Source: Rhizobium sp. GN54 (lineage in GTDB: Bacteria; Pseudomonadota; Alphaproteobacteria; Rhizobiales; Rhizobiaceae). From it: a DNA stretch of 64,000 nt. The position numbers and the translations under genes are program-made. Positions 1 to 9,541 of the stretch are shown here, one piece after another (the stretch's first letter is position 1; each line of letters starts with the position of its first letter). The notes below the pieces were generated by a model, which saw only the letters and a program-made list of their open reading frames with translations, did not search any database and was not told the DNA's origin. The stretch is from NCBI RefSeq assembly GCF_021026345.1, contig NZ_JAJNCZ010000001.1:1-64000 (forward strand), read 5' to 3'.

Positions 1-45
1 AGCGGCCCTTTTGCTTTGGTAAAACGAACAGAACAGACCGGATAA

Positions 46-122
<77 letters not shown>

Positions 123-297
123 CTGAAACTTGAATGTTTGCCCATTCAAGTCGCCTTACAGAAAGCTCCTCCGCGTAAGCGTCGAGGAGCTTTTTGCGTT
201 TGGCCTCCGTATCCAACTCGCCGGTCTCAATCCGCGCGAGATAGTGACCTGGGCCCCTGGTTCCCTCCAGCCTCCGGGAGTGTCTATGGTACTCCAT
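123..297 (-). pseudogene. C-terminal remnant of a large serine recombinase
   Basis: On the minus strand this stretch encodes RIETGELDTEAKRKKLLDAY followed by AEELS, a segment typical of the extreme C-terminus of large serine recombinases with a zinc-ribbon domain. No catalytic or zinc-ribbon part is present, so only the tail survives. The residues after AEELS run into the antisense of the tRNA, whose T arm yields the familiar spurious GAGFEPAAF peptide. The same RKKLLDAYAEELS segment occurs again at 59.66-59.70 kb next to a larger recombinase remnant. I infer a decayed integrase left beside its tRNA target. Confidence 0.6.
129..195 (+). terminator. Two hairpins after the tRNA, second one terminator-like
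   Basis: CTTGAATG and CATTCAAG form an 8-base-pair stem at 129-150. A second stem, AAAGCTCCTC with GAGGAGCTTT, spans 162-193 and runs into a short T tract. It would act as an intrinsic terminator for the tRNA transcript. The second hairpin coincides with codons of the recombinase remnant on the other strand, and the same hairpin is found at 59658-59693. Confidence 0.55.
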
Positions 298-303
298 CTG
301 GCC

Positions 304-395
304 TCAAGCGGCCCGATTTTCCGTAGCTATTTTCGCGGCGAATTCTGTGGGCGTGATGTTGCCCAGCGATGAGTGTGGGCGTTGTCTCTCCCATC
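304..395 (-). pseudogene. IS3-family transposase (OrfB) C-terminal fragment
   Basis: The minus strand encodes RPHSSLGNITPTEFAAKIA and a few more residues, ending in a proper stop at 304-306. PHSSLG..TP.EFA is the hallmark C-terminal end of IS3-family integrase-core transposases. Only about 30 residues remain and no inverted terminal repeats are evident. It lies between the recombinase remnant and the 3' end of coxG, so an insertion sequence probably once truncated or rearranged this boundary. Confidence 0.6.
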
Positions 396-407
396 AGCGC
401 AATTGAC

Positions 408-1046
408 TCATATAACCGGGCGCGAGCTGCAGATCGAAAATGCCGCAGTGTCGACCGGCAAATGATGTCCGTCCACGAGACAGCAGATCCCTTGGCTGAG
501 GGCAAAGAGCAGGAGGGCCGTCGTGCTCGTGCCGAGCAACCGGCCAACCCAGCCCTTCTTCTCGACGGGACCATCCTCTAGGGGCTGCGGTTGTCCCTGG
601 GTCGCCCCGACGATATCGCCGAACTTCGCAAAGAATTCACCTGCAAGCTTCTTGGCCGTGCTATCGATCAGGCGGCTGCCCATTTGTGCCAGCTTCCCGC
701 CAATTTCCGCATCGACGGTGTAGTGGAGTATGGTTGCGTCGCCGTCGGGCTCAAGCGTCACCTTGGCACCGCCCTTGGCAAAGCCGGCCATACCCCCGGA
801 ACCTTCGCCGGAAATGGTGTAGCCGTTCGGTGGGTCGAGATCGGAAAGCGTTACCTTGCCCGAAAAGCTCGCCTTTACCGGACCGATGCGCAAGGTCACC
901 ATGGCGACCATCTCGGTATCGGAGGTTTTTTCGATCTGTTCGCATCCAGGAATGCATTGGCGCAGAACATCGACGTCGTTGAGGGCGGCGTAGACCGCTT
1001 CGCGTGAGGCAGCAATGCGCTGCGAGCCGCTCATATCCATAGTCAT
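408..1046 (-). CDS. coxG: CO dehydrogenase accessory protein CoxG (SRPBCC family)
   Basis: A protein of 212 residues. The first ~145 residues form an SRPBCC/Bet v1-like fold (start MTMDMSGSQRIAASREAVYA, then an NDVDVLRQCIPGCEQIEK segment typical of CoxG). A linker and one hydrophobic segment (about residues 170-188) follow and probably anchor it to the membrane. CoxG is thought to recruit or stabilise CO dehydrogenase at the inner membrane. Its start overlaps the end of coxF by four bases (ATGA), so it is the last gene of the cox operon here. The tail after the hydrophobic segment is unusual and stops just before an IS3 remnant, so the original C-terminus may have been altered. Confidence 0.85.
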   Translation of the reverse strand: MTMDMSGSQRIAASREAVYAALNDVDVLRQCIPGCEQIEKTSDTEMVAMVTLRIGPVKASFSGKVTLSDLDPPNGYTISGEGSGGMAGFAKGGAKVTLEPDGDATILHYTVDAEIGGKLAQMGSRLIDSTAKKLAGEFFAKFGDIVGATQGQPQPLEDGPVEKKGWVGRLLGTSTTALLLFALSQGICCLVDGHHLPVDTAAFSICSSRPVI

Positions 1047-1873
1047 TCTCCCTTTGAAACCATACGTTGGCCGCGCCGACGAACGGCGATCATTTCGGCG
1101 ACAATCGAAAGTGCAATTTCGTCCGGCGTGATTGCGCCAAGATCCAGCCCTGCAGGAGAGCGGATGGCATCAATTGCACCGACATCGATGCCCGCGCCGT
1201 CAAGATCGCGGCGAAGGGCGGCGAACTTCCTGCGTGAACCCACGAACCCGATATACCGCGCGGGCGCGTTGATGACCGCCTTCAGCGCCACCGCATCGCC
1301 GCGGCCCTGGGTGGCGATGACAATGAACCCGTGTGCCGTGCCGTTAGCCGGCAAGGTCAACCCGTCGATCAATCGATCTGGCTCGCCAAAGGACGCATGA
1401 TCGGTGGCCGCGGCGCAGACGGTGACGAAGAAGCCGAGGCGGCGGGCGATATCGGCCAATGCCACAGCCACGGGCGAAGCGCCGAGAATGATCAGATCCG
1501 GGCGCGGCAACACCGGTTCCACGAAAACATCCATCGTGCCCTGGCTCGGGCACATATTGCGGGCATAGACGATACCGTCGCGCACCTCGCCAGGAGCAAC
1601 GTGCTGGACTTCCAGCAGGTCTTCCGGCTGGACGCTGACGAGGCGCGGCTGACCGTCCTGGATCGCTTCACCCGCCGCCTTCAGCACGGCACTGCGCGCG
1701 CAGCCGCCGCCGATCCAGCCACCTGAAAACCGCCCGTCAGCCAGAACCACCGCCTTGGCGCCCGCCTTGGCCGCCGTGACCGATACGGTACGTACTACGG
1801 TGGCGACAGCAAAGGGTTCGCCGCGGGCCTTGGTTTGGCTCACCAGATCGAGAATATCGGAAGGGGCCTGCAT
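1043..1873 (-). CDS. coxF: XdhC/CoxI-family molybdenum-enzyme maturation factor, CoxF by position
   Basis: A 276-residue XdhC/CoxI-family protein. An N-terminal XdhC/CoxI domain contains FSGGWIGGGCARSAVLKAAG, with the conserved GGGC cysteine. The C-terminal Rossmann half carries LIILGASPVAVALADIARRL and the GFVGSRRK motif. Such proteins handle the sulfurated molybdenum cofactor or active-site maturation of molybdenum hydroxylases. The gene lies between coxE and coxG, the place coxF holds in Oligotropha, and its length suits CoxF better than the longer CoxI. It starts just past the coxE stop and overlaps coxG, indicating one transcript. Confidence 0.85.
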   Translation of the reverse strand: MQAPSDILDLVSQTKARGEPFAVATVVRTVSVTAAKAGAKAVVLADGRFSGGWIGGGCARSAVLKAAGEAIQDGQPRLVSVQPEDLLEVQHVAPGEVRDGIVYARNMCPSQGTMDVFVEPVLPRPDLIILGASPVAVALADIARRLGFFVTVCAAATDHASFGEPDRLIDGLTLPANGTAHGFIVIATQGRGDAVALKAVINAPARYIGFVGSRRKFAALRRDLDGAGIDVGAIDAIRSPAGLDLGAITPDEIALSIVAEMIAVRRRGQRMVSKGE

Positions 1874-1875
1874 GG

Positions 1876-3063
1876 TCAGATCCTCGCCAGATAGGGTTCA
1901 AGTGCTTCCAGGCTTTCCAGATTATGGGCTGGAGCGAAGAGATCGATAAATGGAAGTGCCGCCTTCATACCGGCCGCCTCCGGTGCATAGTCCTGCCAGC
2001 CGATCATCGGATTCAGCCACGCGATCCGCCGGCAGCGGCGCCGAAGCGCCCTCATCTCGGTGCCCAGTATTTCCGCAGGACCCGTGTCGTAGCCGTCAGA
2101 AACGATCATGACGCAGGTGCGCGAATGAATGCAGCGCTTGGCGTGCCAGCGGTTGAAGGTGGAAAGGCTCTCGCCGATGCGGGTGCCTCCGCCGGTACCT
2201 TCTGCCATCAGCGACATACGCTCCACCGCGCGCTGCGGATCCCGTTCTCGCAACGCCGGCGAGATGTGGATGAGGCGCGTATGAAAAACAAAGGCTTCGG
2301 CCTGACGAAAAGCATCGAGCACGCCATGCATGAAACGAAGGAACACCGCCGAATAAAGGCTCATGGAACCCGATGCGTCGAGCAATACGACCAGCCGCAG
2401 CGGCTTTTCCTTGCGCCTGCGGAAGACCGGTTCCATCGGCGTGCCACCGTGGGAAATGCTCTTGTGAATGGTACGCCGCAAATCCAGCCGTTCACCTTTT
2501 TGCGCTGAGCGCGTTCGCCGCGTAATCCGGGCCTGCATGCCTTTTGCCAGACGCTCCGCCAGTTCGTGCGCCCTCGCCAGATCCTCAGGCTGCGTCAGAT
2601 GACGGAAATCCGTCTGGCTCAGAAGCTCCGAGCTGGAAGCGCCTTCCCGCCTTGATCGGCCGCTATCCGCCGTTTCGATGTCCTCGCCACGTTGCACATG
2701 GTCTGCAGTCCGTTTGTCGCCAAGCCCGAGGGTGCCGGGCGCGGCGGACTGCAGACCTGCCGACGCTTTCTGGGGCGCGCCCGACAGGCGCGTTGCGGAT
2801 TTCATGCCGCGCCGCAGCCAGTAGGCGTCGAAAATCTCGTCGAATTTCTGCCAGTCCGACTGGCCGCTGCAAAAGAGCGCGCGCCATGCGGGACGAAGAC
2901 GGGACGGACGCACCGAGGCCGCTCCGCTGAGGATCACCAGCGCATCGCGTGTCTCGGCAAGGCCAGCAACGAAGCCGTTAAGGCGGAGCGTGGCCACGAA
3001 GCCGTTGAGCTTTTCGCGCATGGCCGCACCGAGGTCCGTGGTTGCGATTTCGGCCGTCCGCAT
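1876..3063 (-). CDS. coxE: VWA-domain protein CoxE
   Basis: A 395-residue CoxE protein. The N-terminal half is alpha-helical; the C-terminal half is a von Willebrand factor A domain with an intact metal-ion-dependent adhesion site, beginning LVVLLDASGSMSLYS (DxSxS), with later T and D residues (GGGTRIGESL, MIVSDGYDTG). CoxE pairs with the AAA+ ATPase CoxD to build the Cu-S-Mo active site of CO dehydrogenase after protein folding. I chose the ATG at 3063 because an AAGGTGG ribosome-binding site lies about six bases upstream; an in-frame ATG at 3081 is possible. It follows coxD directly. Confidence 0.88.
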   Translation of the reverse strand: MRTAEIATTDLGAAMREKLNGFVATLRLNGFVAGLAETRDALVILSGAASVRPSRLRPAWRALFCSGQSDWQKFDEIFDAYWLRRGMKSATRLSGAPQKASAGLQSAAPGTLGLGDKRTADHVQRGEDIETADSGRSRREGASSSELLSQTDFRHLTQPEDLARAHELAERLAKGMQARITRRTRSAQKGERLDLRRTIHKSISHGGTPMEPVFRRRKEKPLRLVVLLDASGSMSLYSAVFLRFMHGVLDAFRQAEAFVFHTRLIHISPALRERDPQRAVERMSLMAEGTGGGTRIGESLSTFNRWHAKRCIHSRTCVMIVSDGYDTGPAEILGTEMRALRRRCRRIAWLNPMIGWQDYAPEAAGMKAALPFIDLFAPAHNLESLEALEPYLARI

Positions 3064-3064
3064 C

Positions 3065-3946
3065 TCAGGCCACCTTGCCAAGCAGCCGGTCGGAGACCTG
3101 CCGCGTCATTCCTGCCTTGTCTTCCGCCGTCTTGACCAGGCACATCAGGGTCGCATGAACTGCTTCTGGCTCGTCGCGCAGGTGGCGAATGTCGAGGCCG
3201 GCAAGCGTTGCGGCCCAGTCCAGCGTCTCCGCCACACCGGGCGCCTTACGCAGTTCCTCCTTGCGGATCAGGCTCACCATGGTGGCTATCTGCAGTGAAA
3301 GGGCTGCGTCGATGCCAGGCAGACGCGACAGGATGATCCGTGCTTCGCGATCCACATCCGGATAATCGACATAGTGGTAGAGGCAGCGGCGGCGTAGCGC
3401 ATCCGACAGTTCGCGTGTGCCGTTCGAGGTCAGGATGACGCGTGGGATGGTCGTTGCCGTTATCGTTCCGAGTTCGGGAATCGAAACCTGAAAGTCGGAA
3501 AGAAGCTCCAGCAGAAAGGCTTCGAACTCCTCGTCGGCGCGGTCGACCTCGTCGATCAGGAGAACCGGCGCCTTGGTCTGCCGGATGGCCGCGAGAAGTG
3601 GCCGTTCGAGCAGGTATCTCTCCGAGAAGATTTGCGCCTCGACTTCGTCTGCATCCGCCCCCTCGCGCGCCTTGATGGCGAGCAGTTGGCGCTGATAGTT
3701 CCACTCGTAGAGCGCCGAGCTCTGGTCCAGGCCTTCGTAGCATTGCAACCGGATCAGCCTGGTATCGTTGGCAAGAGCAAGCGCGCGTGCGACCTCCGTC
3801 TTGCCCACACCCGCTTGCCCTTCCAAAAGAAGCGGGCGCGACAGGCTGCCCATCAGCCAGAGCGCTGTCGCAAGGTCGCGATCGGGAATGTACCCGACCG
3901 AAGCCATTTGCGCGGCGATCTCCTCCTGCGGAAGCGTAACGGCCAT
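3065..3946 (-). CDS. coxD: MoxR-type AAA+ ATPase CoxD
   Basis: A 293-residue AAA+ ATPase of the MoxR/CoxD group. Walker A is LLLEGQAGVGKTEVARALAL, Walker B is VLLIDEVDRADEEFEAFLLE, and an ILTSNGTRELSDALRRRCLY sensor/arginine-finger region follows. CoxD is a chaperone that partly unfolds apo-CO dehydrogenase so sulfur and copper can be placed at the molybdenum site, working with CoxE. The reading frame stays open upstream into coxL, but the true start is the ATG at 3946, which gives the normal family length and the usual N-terminus. It sits 14 bases after coxL and just before coxE. Confidence 0.92.
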   Translation of the reverse strand: MAVTLPQEEIAAQMASVGYIPDRDLATALWLMGSLSRPLLLEGQAGVGKTEVARALALANDTRLIRLQCYEGLDQSSALYEWNYQRQLLAIKAREGADADEVEAQIFSERYLLERPLLAAIRQTKAPVLLIDEVDRADEEFEAFLLELLSDFQVSIPELGTITATTIPRVILTSNGTRELSDALRRRCLYHYVDYPDVDREARIILSRLPGIDAALSLQIATMVSLIRKEELRKAPGVAETLDWAATLAGLDIRHLRDEPEAVHATLMCLVKTAEDKAGMTRQVSDRLLGKVA

Positions 3947-3960
3947 CGCTGTCTTCCCAC

Positions 3961-6390
3961 TTATGCGTGCAGGCCGAGCCGCTCGCCGACCTTCCAGAGA
4001 CGCCAGGCATCGTGCGGCATCTGGATGTTCCCGGCACCGAGGAACGCATAGGCATCGTTGACTGCGTTGGAGAAACACGGAACGCCGCCGACATGTGGGC
4101 TTTCGCCTACGCCTTTGGCTCCGATCGGATGATGCGGAGACGGGGTCACGGTGAAGTCCGTCTCCCATTTCGGCGTCTCGACTGCGGTCGGCAGGAAGAA
4201 GTCCATGAAGGACGCTCCCATGACGTTGCCCATCTCGTCGTAGCGGATCTCCTGGCCCATTGCGCAGGCAAAGGCCTCAGTCAATCCGCCATGCACCTGG
4301 CCTTCGATGATCATCGGATTGATGCGGGTGCCGCAATCGTCGAGCGCATAGAAGCGCCTGGTCTTGGCGACTCCGGTATCGACGTCGATGTCCATGATGC
4401 AGAAGTAGGCGCCGAAAGGGTAGGTCATGTTCGGTGGCTCATAGTAGTTCACCGCCTCGAGGCCGGGCTCCATGTTGGGAGGCGGAGCGTTGTAGGCAGA
4501 CCAGGCGATCTCCTTCATCGTCTTGAACTTTTCCGGCAGGCCTTTGACCCGAAAGCGATCGATGTCCCACTCCAGATCGCCCTCGTGCACCTCAAGCATG
4601 TGCGCTGCGATCATCTGCGCCTTGGCTTTGATCTTGCGGGCGGCGACCGCGGTGGCAGCGCCGGCCACCGGCGTCGAGCGCGAGCCGTAGGTGCCGAGGC
4701 CGTATGGCGCGGTATCGGTGTTTCCTTCCTCGATCATGATGTCGTCAGCGGGAATGCCGAGTTCGGTCGCGATGATCTGGGCATAGGTGGTCTCATGCCC
4801 TTGCCCCTGGCTCTTGGTGCCCATGCGGGCGATCACGGAGCCGGTCGGATGAATGCGAATCTCGGCCGAGTCGAACATCGCAACGCCGAGAATGTCGCAG
4901 TTCTTGGCGGGGCCCGCGCCGACGATCTCCGTGAAGAAGGAAATCCCGATGCCCATCAGTTCTCGCGTCTCGCCACGCTTGAAGGCTTCGCGCTTTTCCG
5001 CCTGTTCTGCGCGCAACTGCCTGTAGCCGATGGTGTCCATCGCCTTCTGCATCGCCACATGATAGTTGCCGCTGTCATATTCCCAGCCCAGCGCCGACTG
5101 GTAGGGAAACTGCTCGGCCCTGATGAAATTCTTCATCCGCAATTCGGCCGAATCCATGCCGAGCTTCTGCGCCAGCACCTCGATGGCGCGCTCGATGGCG
5201 AACACTGCCTCCGTCACCCGGAACGAGCAGCGATAGGCCACGCCGCCCGAGGCCTTGTTGGTGTAGACGCCGTCCACCACCAGATGCGCCACGGGAATGT
5301 CGTAGGAGCCGGTGCAGATGTTCATGAAGCCGGCCGGCCACTTGGACGGGTCGGCGCAGGCGTCGAAGGCGCCATGGTCGGCCAGCACATGCACGCGCAT
5401 GCCGACGATCTTGCCCTCCTTCGTCGCGGCGAGTTCCGTGGTCATGTGATAGTCGCGGGCAAAGGATGTGGTGGAGAGGTTCTCCATCCGGTCTTCCACC
5501 CATTTGACCGGAACGCCGAGCACGATCGAACCCACGACGGAGCAGACATAGCCGGCATAGGCGCCGACCTTGTTGCCGAAACCGCCGCCGATGTCGGGTG
5601 CGATGACGTGGATCTTGTGTTCCGGCAGACCGGAGATCAGCGACACGACGGTTCGGATGACATGCGGCGCCTGGAATGTGCCCCATAGCGTCAGTTCGCC
5701 CTTCACCTTGTCGAAGGATGCTACCGACTGGCAGGTCTCCAGCGGCGAGGGATGAGTCCGATGATCAACGAGCATTTCCTTGATCGTCACATCGGCCTTC
5801 GCAAACACGTCGTCCGTCGCCTGCTTGTCGCCGATCTGCCATTCGAAGATGTGGTTGGGATGCTTGCGCGGCCCGTGCGCACCGGTCATCTTGTCCTTGA
5901 TGTCTTCGCGCAGGATCGGCGCGTCGGGCAGCATCGACCTGAACGGATCAACGATGCATGGCAGGGCCTCGTATTCGACATCGACCAACTCGGTGGCGTC
6001 CGAAGCGATGTAGCGATCCTCTGCGATTACGAAGGCCACTTCCTGGTTCTGGAACAGGACTTTTTCTTCCGCCAGGACGGCCTGAACGTCACCCGCCAGC
6101 GTCGGCATGTAATGAAGGCCGAGCGGCTTCAGGTCGGCCGCGGTCAATACGGCAATGACGCCCGGCAGCGCTTTCGCACGCGAGGTGTCGATCGAGACGA
6201 TACGGGCATGGGCGTGCGGAGAGCGGACGAAATCGCCGAAGACCATGCCTGGCAATTTCAGATCATCGACATAGGAGCCCTTGCCTTGCGTGAAGCGGAT
6301 GTCTTCGACGCGCTTGCGCTTGCATCCCATGCCCTGCAGCTTTTCGGCGCGCTCAGCGCGATCCAGGTCGATCTTGACTTGCTCATTCAT
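3961..6390 (-). CDS. coxL: Form I aerobic carbon monoxide dehydrogenase, large (molybdenum) subunit
   Basis: The 809-residue catalytic subunit oxidises CO with water to CO2, passing electrons to CoxS and CoxM and then to quinones. The form I signature AYRCSFR is at 385-391, with Cys388 that carries the Cu-S-Mo bridge, and the molybdenum-site glutamate is Glu763 in GVGES. Both positions and the total length match the Oligotropha enzyme exactly. This separates it from form II homologues, which have AYRGAGR. Its start overlaps the end of coxS by four bases (ATGA), implying translational coupling. I see no frameshift or missing residue, so the enzyme should be active given the accessory genes that follow. 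Confidence 0.97.
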   Translation of the reverse strand: MNEQVKIDLDRAERAEKLQGMGCKRKRVEDIRFTQGKGSYVDDLKLPGMVFGDFVRSPHAHARIVSIDTSRAKALPGVIAVLTAADLKPLGLHYMPTLAGDVQAVLAEEKVLFQNQEVAFVIAEDRYIASDATELVDVEYEALPCIVDPFRSMLPDAPILREDIKDKMTGAHGPRKHPNHIFEWQIGDKQATDDVFAKADVTIKEMLVDHRTHPSPLETCQSVASFDKVKGELTLWGTFQAPHVIRTVVSLISGLPEHKIHVIAPDIGGGFGNKVGAYAGYVCSVVGSIVLGVPVKWVEDRMENLSTTSFARDYHMTTELAATKEGKIVGMRVHVLADHGAFDACADPSKWPAGFMNICTGSYDIPVAHLVVDGVYTNKASGGVAYRCSFRVTEAVFAIERAIEVLAQKLGMDSAELRMKNFIRAEQFPYQSALGWEYDSGNYHVAMQKAMDTIGYRQLRAEQAEKREAFKRGETRELMGIGISFFTEIVGAGPAKNCDILGVAMFDSAEIRIHPTGSVIARMGTKSQGQGHETTYAQIIATELGIPADDIMIEEGNTDTAPYGLGTYGSRSTPVAGAATAVAARKIKAKAQMIAAHMLEVHEGDLEWDIDRFRVKGLPEKFKTMKEIAWSAYNAPPPNMEPGLEAVNYYEPPNMTYPFGAYFCIMDIDVDTGVAKTRRFYALDDCGTRINPMIIEGQVHGGLTEAFACAMGQEIRYDEMGNVMGASFMDFFLPTAVETPKWETDFTVTPSPHHPIGAKGVGESPHVGGVPCFSNAVNDAYAFLGAGNIQMPHDAWRLWKVGERLGLHA

Positions 6391-6887
6391 TCTGCCGCCT
6401 CCTGGAATGGAGTTCCGTTAATCTTGGCGGCCGCATACTGGATGGCCCTGACGATGTTGACGTAGCCCGTGCAGCGACAGAGGTTTCCGGCTATCCCGTG
6501 GCGGATCTCGTCCTCGGAGGGATCAGGGTTCTCCTGCAACAACCGGTGCGCGCGCACGATCATCCCCGGCGTACAGTAGCCACACTGCAGGCCGTGCATC
6601 ATGCGGAAGCCTTCCTGCAACGCGCTCAGCGTGCCGTCCGCATTGGCGATGCCTTCGATCGTGGTGATGCTGGCGCCGTCTGCCTGGACGGCGAAGGTCA
6701 TGCAGCTCTTTACCGACATGTCGTCCATGTCGACGGTGCAGGCGCCACAGTGGCCGGTGTCGCAGCCGATATGGGCGCCTGTCAGGTTCTGCTGCTCGCG
6801 CAGGAAATGGATCAGCAGGGTGCGCGGCTCCACGAGCGCTTCGACGACCTTGCCGTTGATCGTGACTTTGATGTGCGATTTGGTCAT
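6387..6887 (-). CDS. coxS: CO dehydrogenase small subunit (two 2Fe-2S clusters)
   Basis: The 166-residue iron-sulfur subunit relays electrons from the molybdenum site in CoxL to the FAD in CoxM. The N-terminal ferredoxin-like cluster is bound by [12 protein letters not shown] and a following cysteine (VKSCMTF). The C-terminal helical domain binds the second cluster through [10 protein letters not shown] and NLCRCTGY. The frame is open further upstream, but the ATG at 6887 gives the standard [13 protein letters not shown] start and lies 10 bases after the coxM stop, with a GAGGA ribosome-binding site. It overlaps coxL by four bases. Confidence 0.95.
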   Translation of the reverse strand: MTKSHIKVTINGKVVEALVEPRTLLIHFLREQQNLTGAHIGCDTGHCGACTVDMDDMSVKSCMTFAVQADGASITTIEGIANADGTLSALQEGFRMMHGLQCGYCTPGMIVRAHRLLQENPDPSEDEIRHGIAGNLCRCTGYVNIVRAIQYAAAKINGTPFQEAAE

Positions 6888-6897
6888 CGTGTCTTCC

Positions 6898-7764
6898 TCA
6901 AGCCTTGGCGCGGGACCGGGCCCGCTCGAGCGCGCGGCGCAGCATGACGCCGGCCATCTTGGTGCGATAGTCCGCCGGGCCGCGCATGTCGGAGGCGGGA
7001 TCGGTGATCGCTTCGGCGGCTGCGACTGCGCTTGCGATGGAACCTTCGTCGAGTTTTGTGCCGACGAGCAGGCGCCCCGCTTCTTCCGCCCACAGTGGGG
7101 TTTCGGCGACATTGGTGAGGCCGATCGAGGCGCTCGTGCAGGTATCGCCAGCCATGGTGATCATCACTGCCGCTGCCGCCGTCGCATAGTCGCCAACCTT
7201 GCGCTTGAGCTTCTCATAGGCATAGCCGTGGCCCGGTGCTGGAATGGGAATGCGAACCGCAGTCAGGATCTCGCCGGCAGCCAGTGCGGTTTCATAGGCA
7301 CCGAGGTAGAAATCGCGCGCCGCGACTTCACGGGGTCCCTCGTTGCCCGTCAGCACATAACGGGCGTTCAGACACTGCATCAGCGCAGGCATGTCATTGC
7401 CGGGATCACCGTTGGCACAGTTGCCGCCGAGCGTTCCCTTGTAGCGGATTTGCGGGTCGGCAATCCTCAGCGACGTCTCGCGAACGATCGGCACCAGTTC
7501 GGAGAGAAGCGAAGAGCCTATAAGGCTGTGCTGAGTCGTCATCGCACCGATGACGACATCGCCATCCGAGCGCTCGATCCCGTTCAGACCGTCGATGCCC
7601 GTAAGGTCGACAAGATGTTCGGGAGATGCAAGCCGTGTCTTCATCAGGGGGATGAGACTGTGACCGCCCGCCAGCGGGCGCGCGTCTTCACCCAGTTCGA
7701 TCAGCAGCGCGACAGCGCTGTCGATCGTCGTCGGGCGATGATAGGCGAATGTCCCAGGTATCAT
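6898..7764 (-). CDS. coxM: CO dehydrogenase medium (FAD) subunit
   Basis: A 288-residue flavoprotein of the molybdenum-hydroxylase FAD subunit family. The two FAD-binding loops are present: AGGHSLIP near residue 32 and [14 protein letters not shown] near residue 111. A C-terminal CO-dehydrogenase-flavoprotein domain follows. It transfers electrons from CoxS to the respiratory chain. It is the first structural gene of the coxMSL set. The 179 bases between it and coxC hold the likely promoter; on the minus strand an ATGCA-TTTCG-TGCAT inverted repeat lies there, but I cannot assign a regulator. Confidence 0.94.
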   Translation of the reverse strand: MIPGTFAYHRPTTIDSAVALLIELGEDARPLAGGHSLIPLMKTRLASPEHLVDLTGIDGLNGIERSDGDVVIGAMTTQHSLIGSSLLSELVPIVRETSLRIADPQIRYKGTLGGNCANGDPGNDMPALMQCLNARYVLTGNEGPREVAARDFYLGAYETALAAGEILTAVRIPIPAPGHGYAYEKLKRKVGDYATAAAAVMITMAGDTCTSASIGLTNVAETPLWAEEAGRLLVGTKLDEGSIASAVAAAEAITDPASDMRGPADYRTKMAGVMLRRALERARSRAKA

Positions 7765-7943
7765 GATGCCGCTCCTCCCAAAGCGCCGTCGTCCATGGCC
7801 AGCGGTCGTGTTTCCTCGGTCACCACACCCGCTGTAGCAACGAGGACGTCATCGGCATTGCATGACAAGCACAACCACACCAAACGCACCGATATGCACG
7901 AAATGCATGCCCGGCGCGCACGAACTGCGACAGCAGGGCTGAC

Positions 7944-9152
7944 CTAAGTCTGGGATTGGTCGGTTGGATTGGTGGCCTTGAAGGCTGCGAGTTCCTGGCG
8001 CAACGCGACCATGCGCGCTCGGCTCACCGGCACTGTGCGCCGCACTGGCGTATCGAGTTCCGCAACGCCGGCATCGCCCGCCTTCTTGATCCGGATGACG
8101 AAATCCAGATTGACGATGTAACTGCGGTGGGTCCTGAAGAAGGTGGTCTTTTGCAACCGATTGTCGATATCGGTAATCGACAGGGGACAGAACAGATCGT
8201 CGCGACCGTTGAAGATGTAGGTGTAGTGCGCGTTGGAATGGACCGAGGCGATTTCATCGACTGCGATCTGAAAGCGATTGCCGTTCTTCTCGATCGGCAG
8301 GAGGTCGATGGCTGAACCGTTTGTTACTGTGGGGGCCAGTCCCTCGTCAGGGTCGCGTTCTCCGCGGGTCGCGGTTGCTTCCCGCGGCGTCGCGACCGAA
8401 ATGGCGGACGTCCATCCTGCGTCGCCCTTCGTATCGTTCGCGTCGGCCGGAATGAGCGCAAGCATGAAGACCGCGGAGATGGAACAGGCTATCACGCTGA
8501 CAATGATGGCTAGCATGTCGCTGGAAATGACGGACTTCACTGTCGTCACATCTGACCCGGCTACATGCATGGTCGTTCCGGCCATTGCTAAATAGTGCAT
8601 GCCCGAGACGGCACAGCCAAGCACCACGGCGCATAGAAAGAGCGGCGGCCGTCGGTCGGCAGAGAATGCCAGCCAGAGGGCAAGGCCAGATGCCGCAATG
8701 GCGATCGTAACGCTTGCCAGCATGTAGGCCGGATCATGGCTCAGATGTACGACGGAATGGATCGCAACCATGCCGACATAGTGCATGGTGGTGATTCCAA
8801 GTCCCATGGCGATTGCGGCCAGAACCAGCAGACGCTGGGAGCGCAGACTCGCCAGATAGATGGCAATTCCGGTCACCAGACCACACACGAAAAATGACAG
8901 AAGTGTCGGCAGGACGGCATAATCAATCGTGATGTCCGTAGTGACGGCCAGCATGCCGATGAAATGCATGCTCCAGATTCCGACCGCGAGTGTTGTTGCC
9001 GAACCCGCGATCAGCAGGCGTCGACGATTTGCGAAGGCGCCGGGAATGAGGATCGCCAGGCTGATGCCGACATATCCGGCCTGGATCGCCACCAGGATCG
9101 ACAACACAACAAGGACCAGATTGTAGCTGAAGGAAGCGGCCATTTCATTCAT
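7944..9152 (-). CDS. coxC: MHYT-LytTR membrane regulator, CoxC-like
   Basis: A 402-residue protein with about seven membrane segments in the first ~240 residues and a cytoplasmic LytTR DNA-binding domain at the C-terminus (from about RFQIAVDEIASVHSNAHYTY onward, including FFRTHRSYIVNLD). The membrane part carries repeated MHYT-type motifs (SMHFIGM, TMHYVGM, GMHYLAM), proposed to bind metal and sense diatomic gases. This architecture matches CoxC and CoxH of carboxidotrophs, and its place directly upstream of coxM fits CoxC. It probably senses CO, oxygen or NO and controls the cox operon. The start is ATG 9152; 9143 and 9215 are alternatives. Confidence 0.85.
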   Translation of the reverse strand: MNEMAASFSYNLVLVVLSILVAIQAGYVGISLAILIPGAFANRRRLLIAGSATTLAVGIWSMHFIGMLAVTTDITIDYAVLPTLLSFFVCGLVTGIAIYLASLRSQRLLVLAAIAMGLGITTMHYVGMVAIHSVVHLSHDPAYMLASVTIAIAASGLALWLAFSADRRPPLFLCAVVLGCAVSGMHYLAMAGTTMHVAGSDVTTVKSVISSDMLAIIVSVIACSISAVFMLALIPADANDTKGDAGWTSAISVATPREATATRGERDPDEGLAPTVTNGSAIDLLPIEKNGNRFQIAVDEIASVHSNAHYTYIFNGRDDLFCPLSITDIDNRLQKTTFFRTHRSYIVNLDFVIRIKKAGDAGVAELDTPVRRTVPVSRARMVALRQELAAFKATNPTDQSQT

Positions 9153-9330
9153 GCTGTCGATACCAAGCCCTTCAAAGCATGACGGCCGCTCATGTCGGGA
9201 CACGAGCGGGTCCAAGTCTTAGCGCCTACGCCAAAGAGCGGTAAACCTCCCCGGTCATGCACCCAACATAACCACAGTCAGTGTAGCGACATTCTCGGCG
9301 CTTTGTCGAGAAGCCTGAAATCTGAGAAAG

Positions 9331-9349
9331 CTGTAGATCTTCTCTACAG
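9331..9349. promoter_or_regulatory. Inverted repeat between coxC and the ABC operon
   Basis: CTGTAGA and TCTACAG form a 7-base inverted repeat with a 5-base spacer, in the 522-base gap between the divergent coxC and the importer operon. It may be a protein-binding site or small hairpin. Apart from this, the palindrome at 9514 and the promoter at 9542, I see no gene in 9153-9674. Confidence 0.35.
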
Positions 9350-9513
9350 TTACACTGCGGCCAACGGGAATTAGCCCGACTGGCACGGGGCGTGAGCATA
9401 GCGCTATCCGTGGCTCCTCACAGGTCGCTCACTCCATCCCGAGACGGTCGGCCGTTGTAAGCGGTTCGATCTGTCGGCAGCTTGCAATGAATTATGTCTG
9501 CCTCATGCAGATA

Positions 9514-9527
9514 TGAAATATATTTCA
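9514..9527. promoter_or_regulatory. Perfect palindromic operator candidate
   Basis: TGAAATATATTTCA is a perfect 14-base palindrome starting 28 bases upstream of a good -35 box for the downstream importer operon. Position and symmetry suggest an operator for the SorC-family regulator encoded in the same operon, but this is inference. Confidence 0.5.
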
Positions 9528-9541
9528 ATGCATGAATTATA

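Noticed and set aside
3967-5688. 573-codon open frame on the plus strand
   Set aside because: It lies wholly antisense to coxL, has no recognisable domain and owes its length to high GC codon bias.
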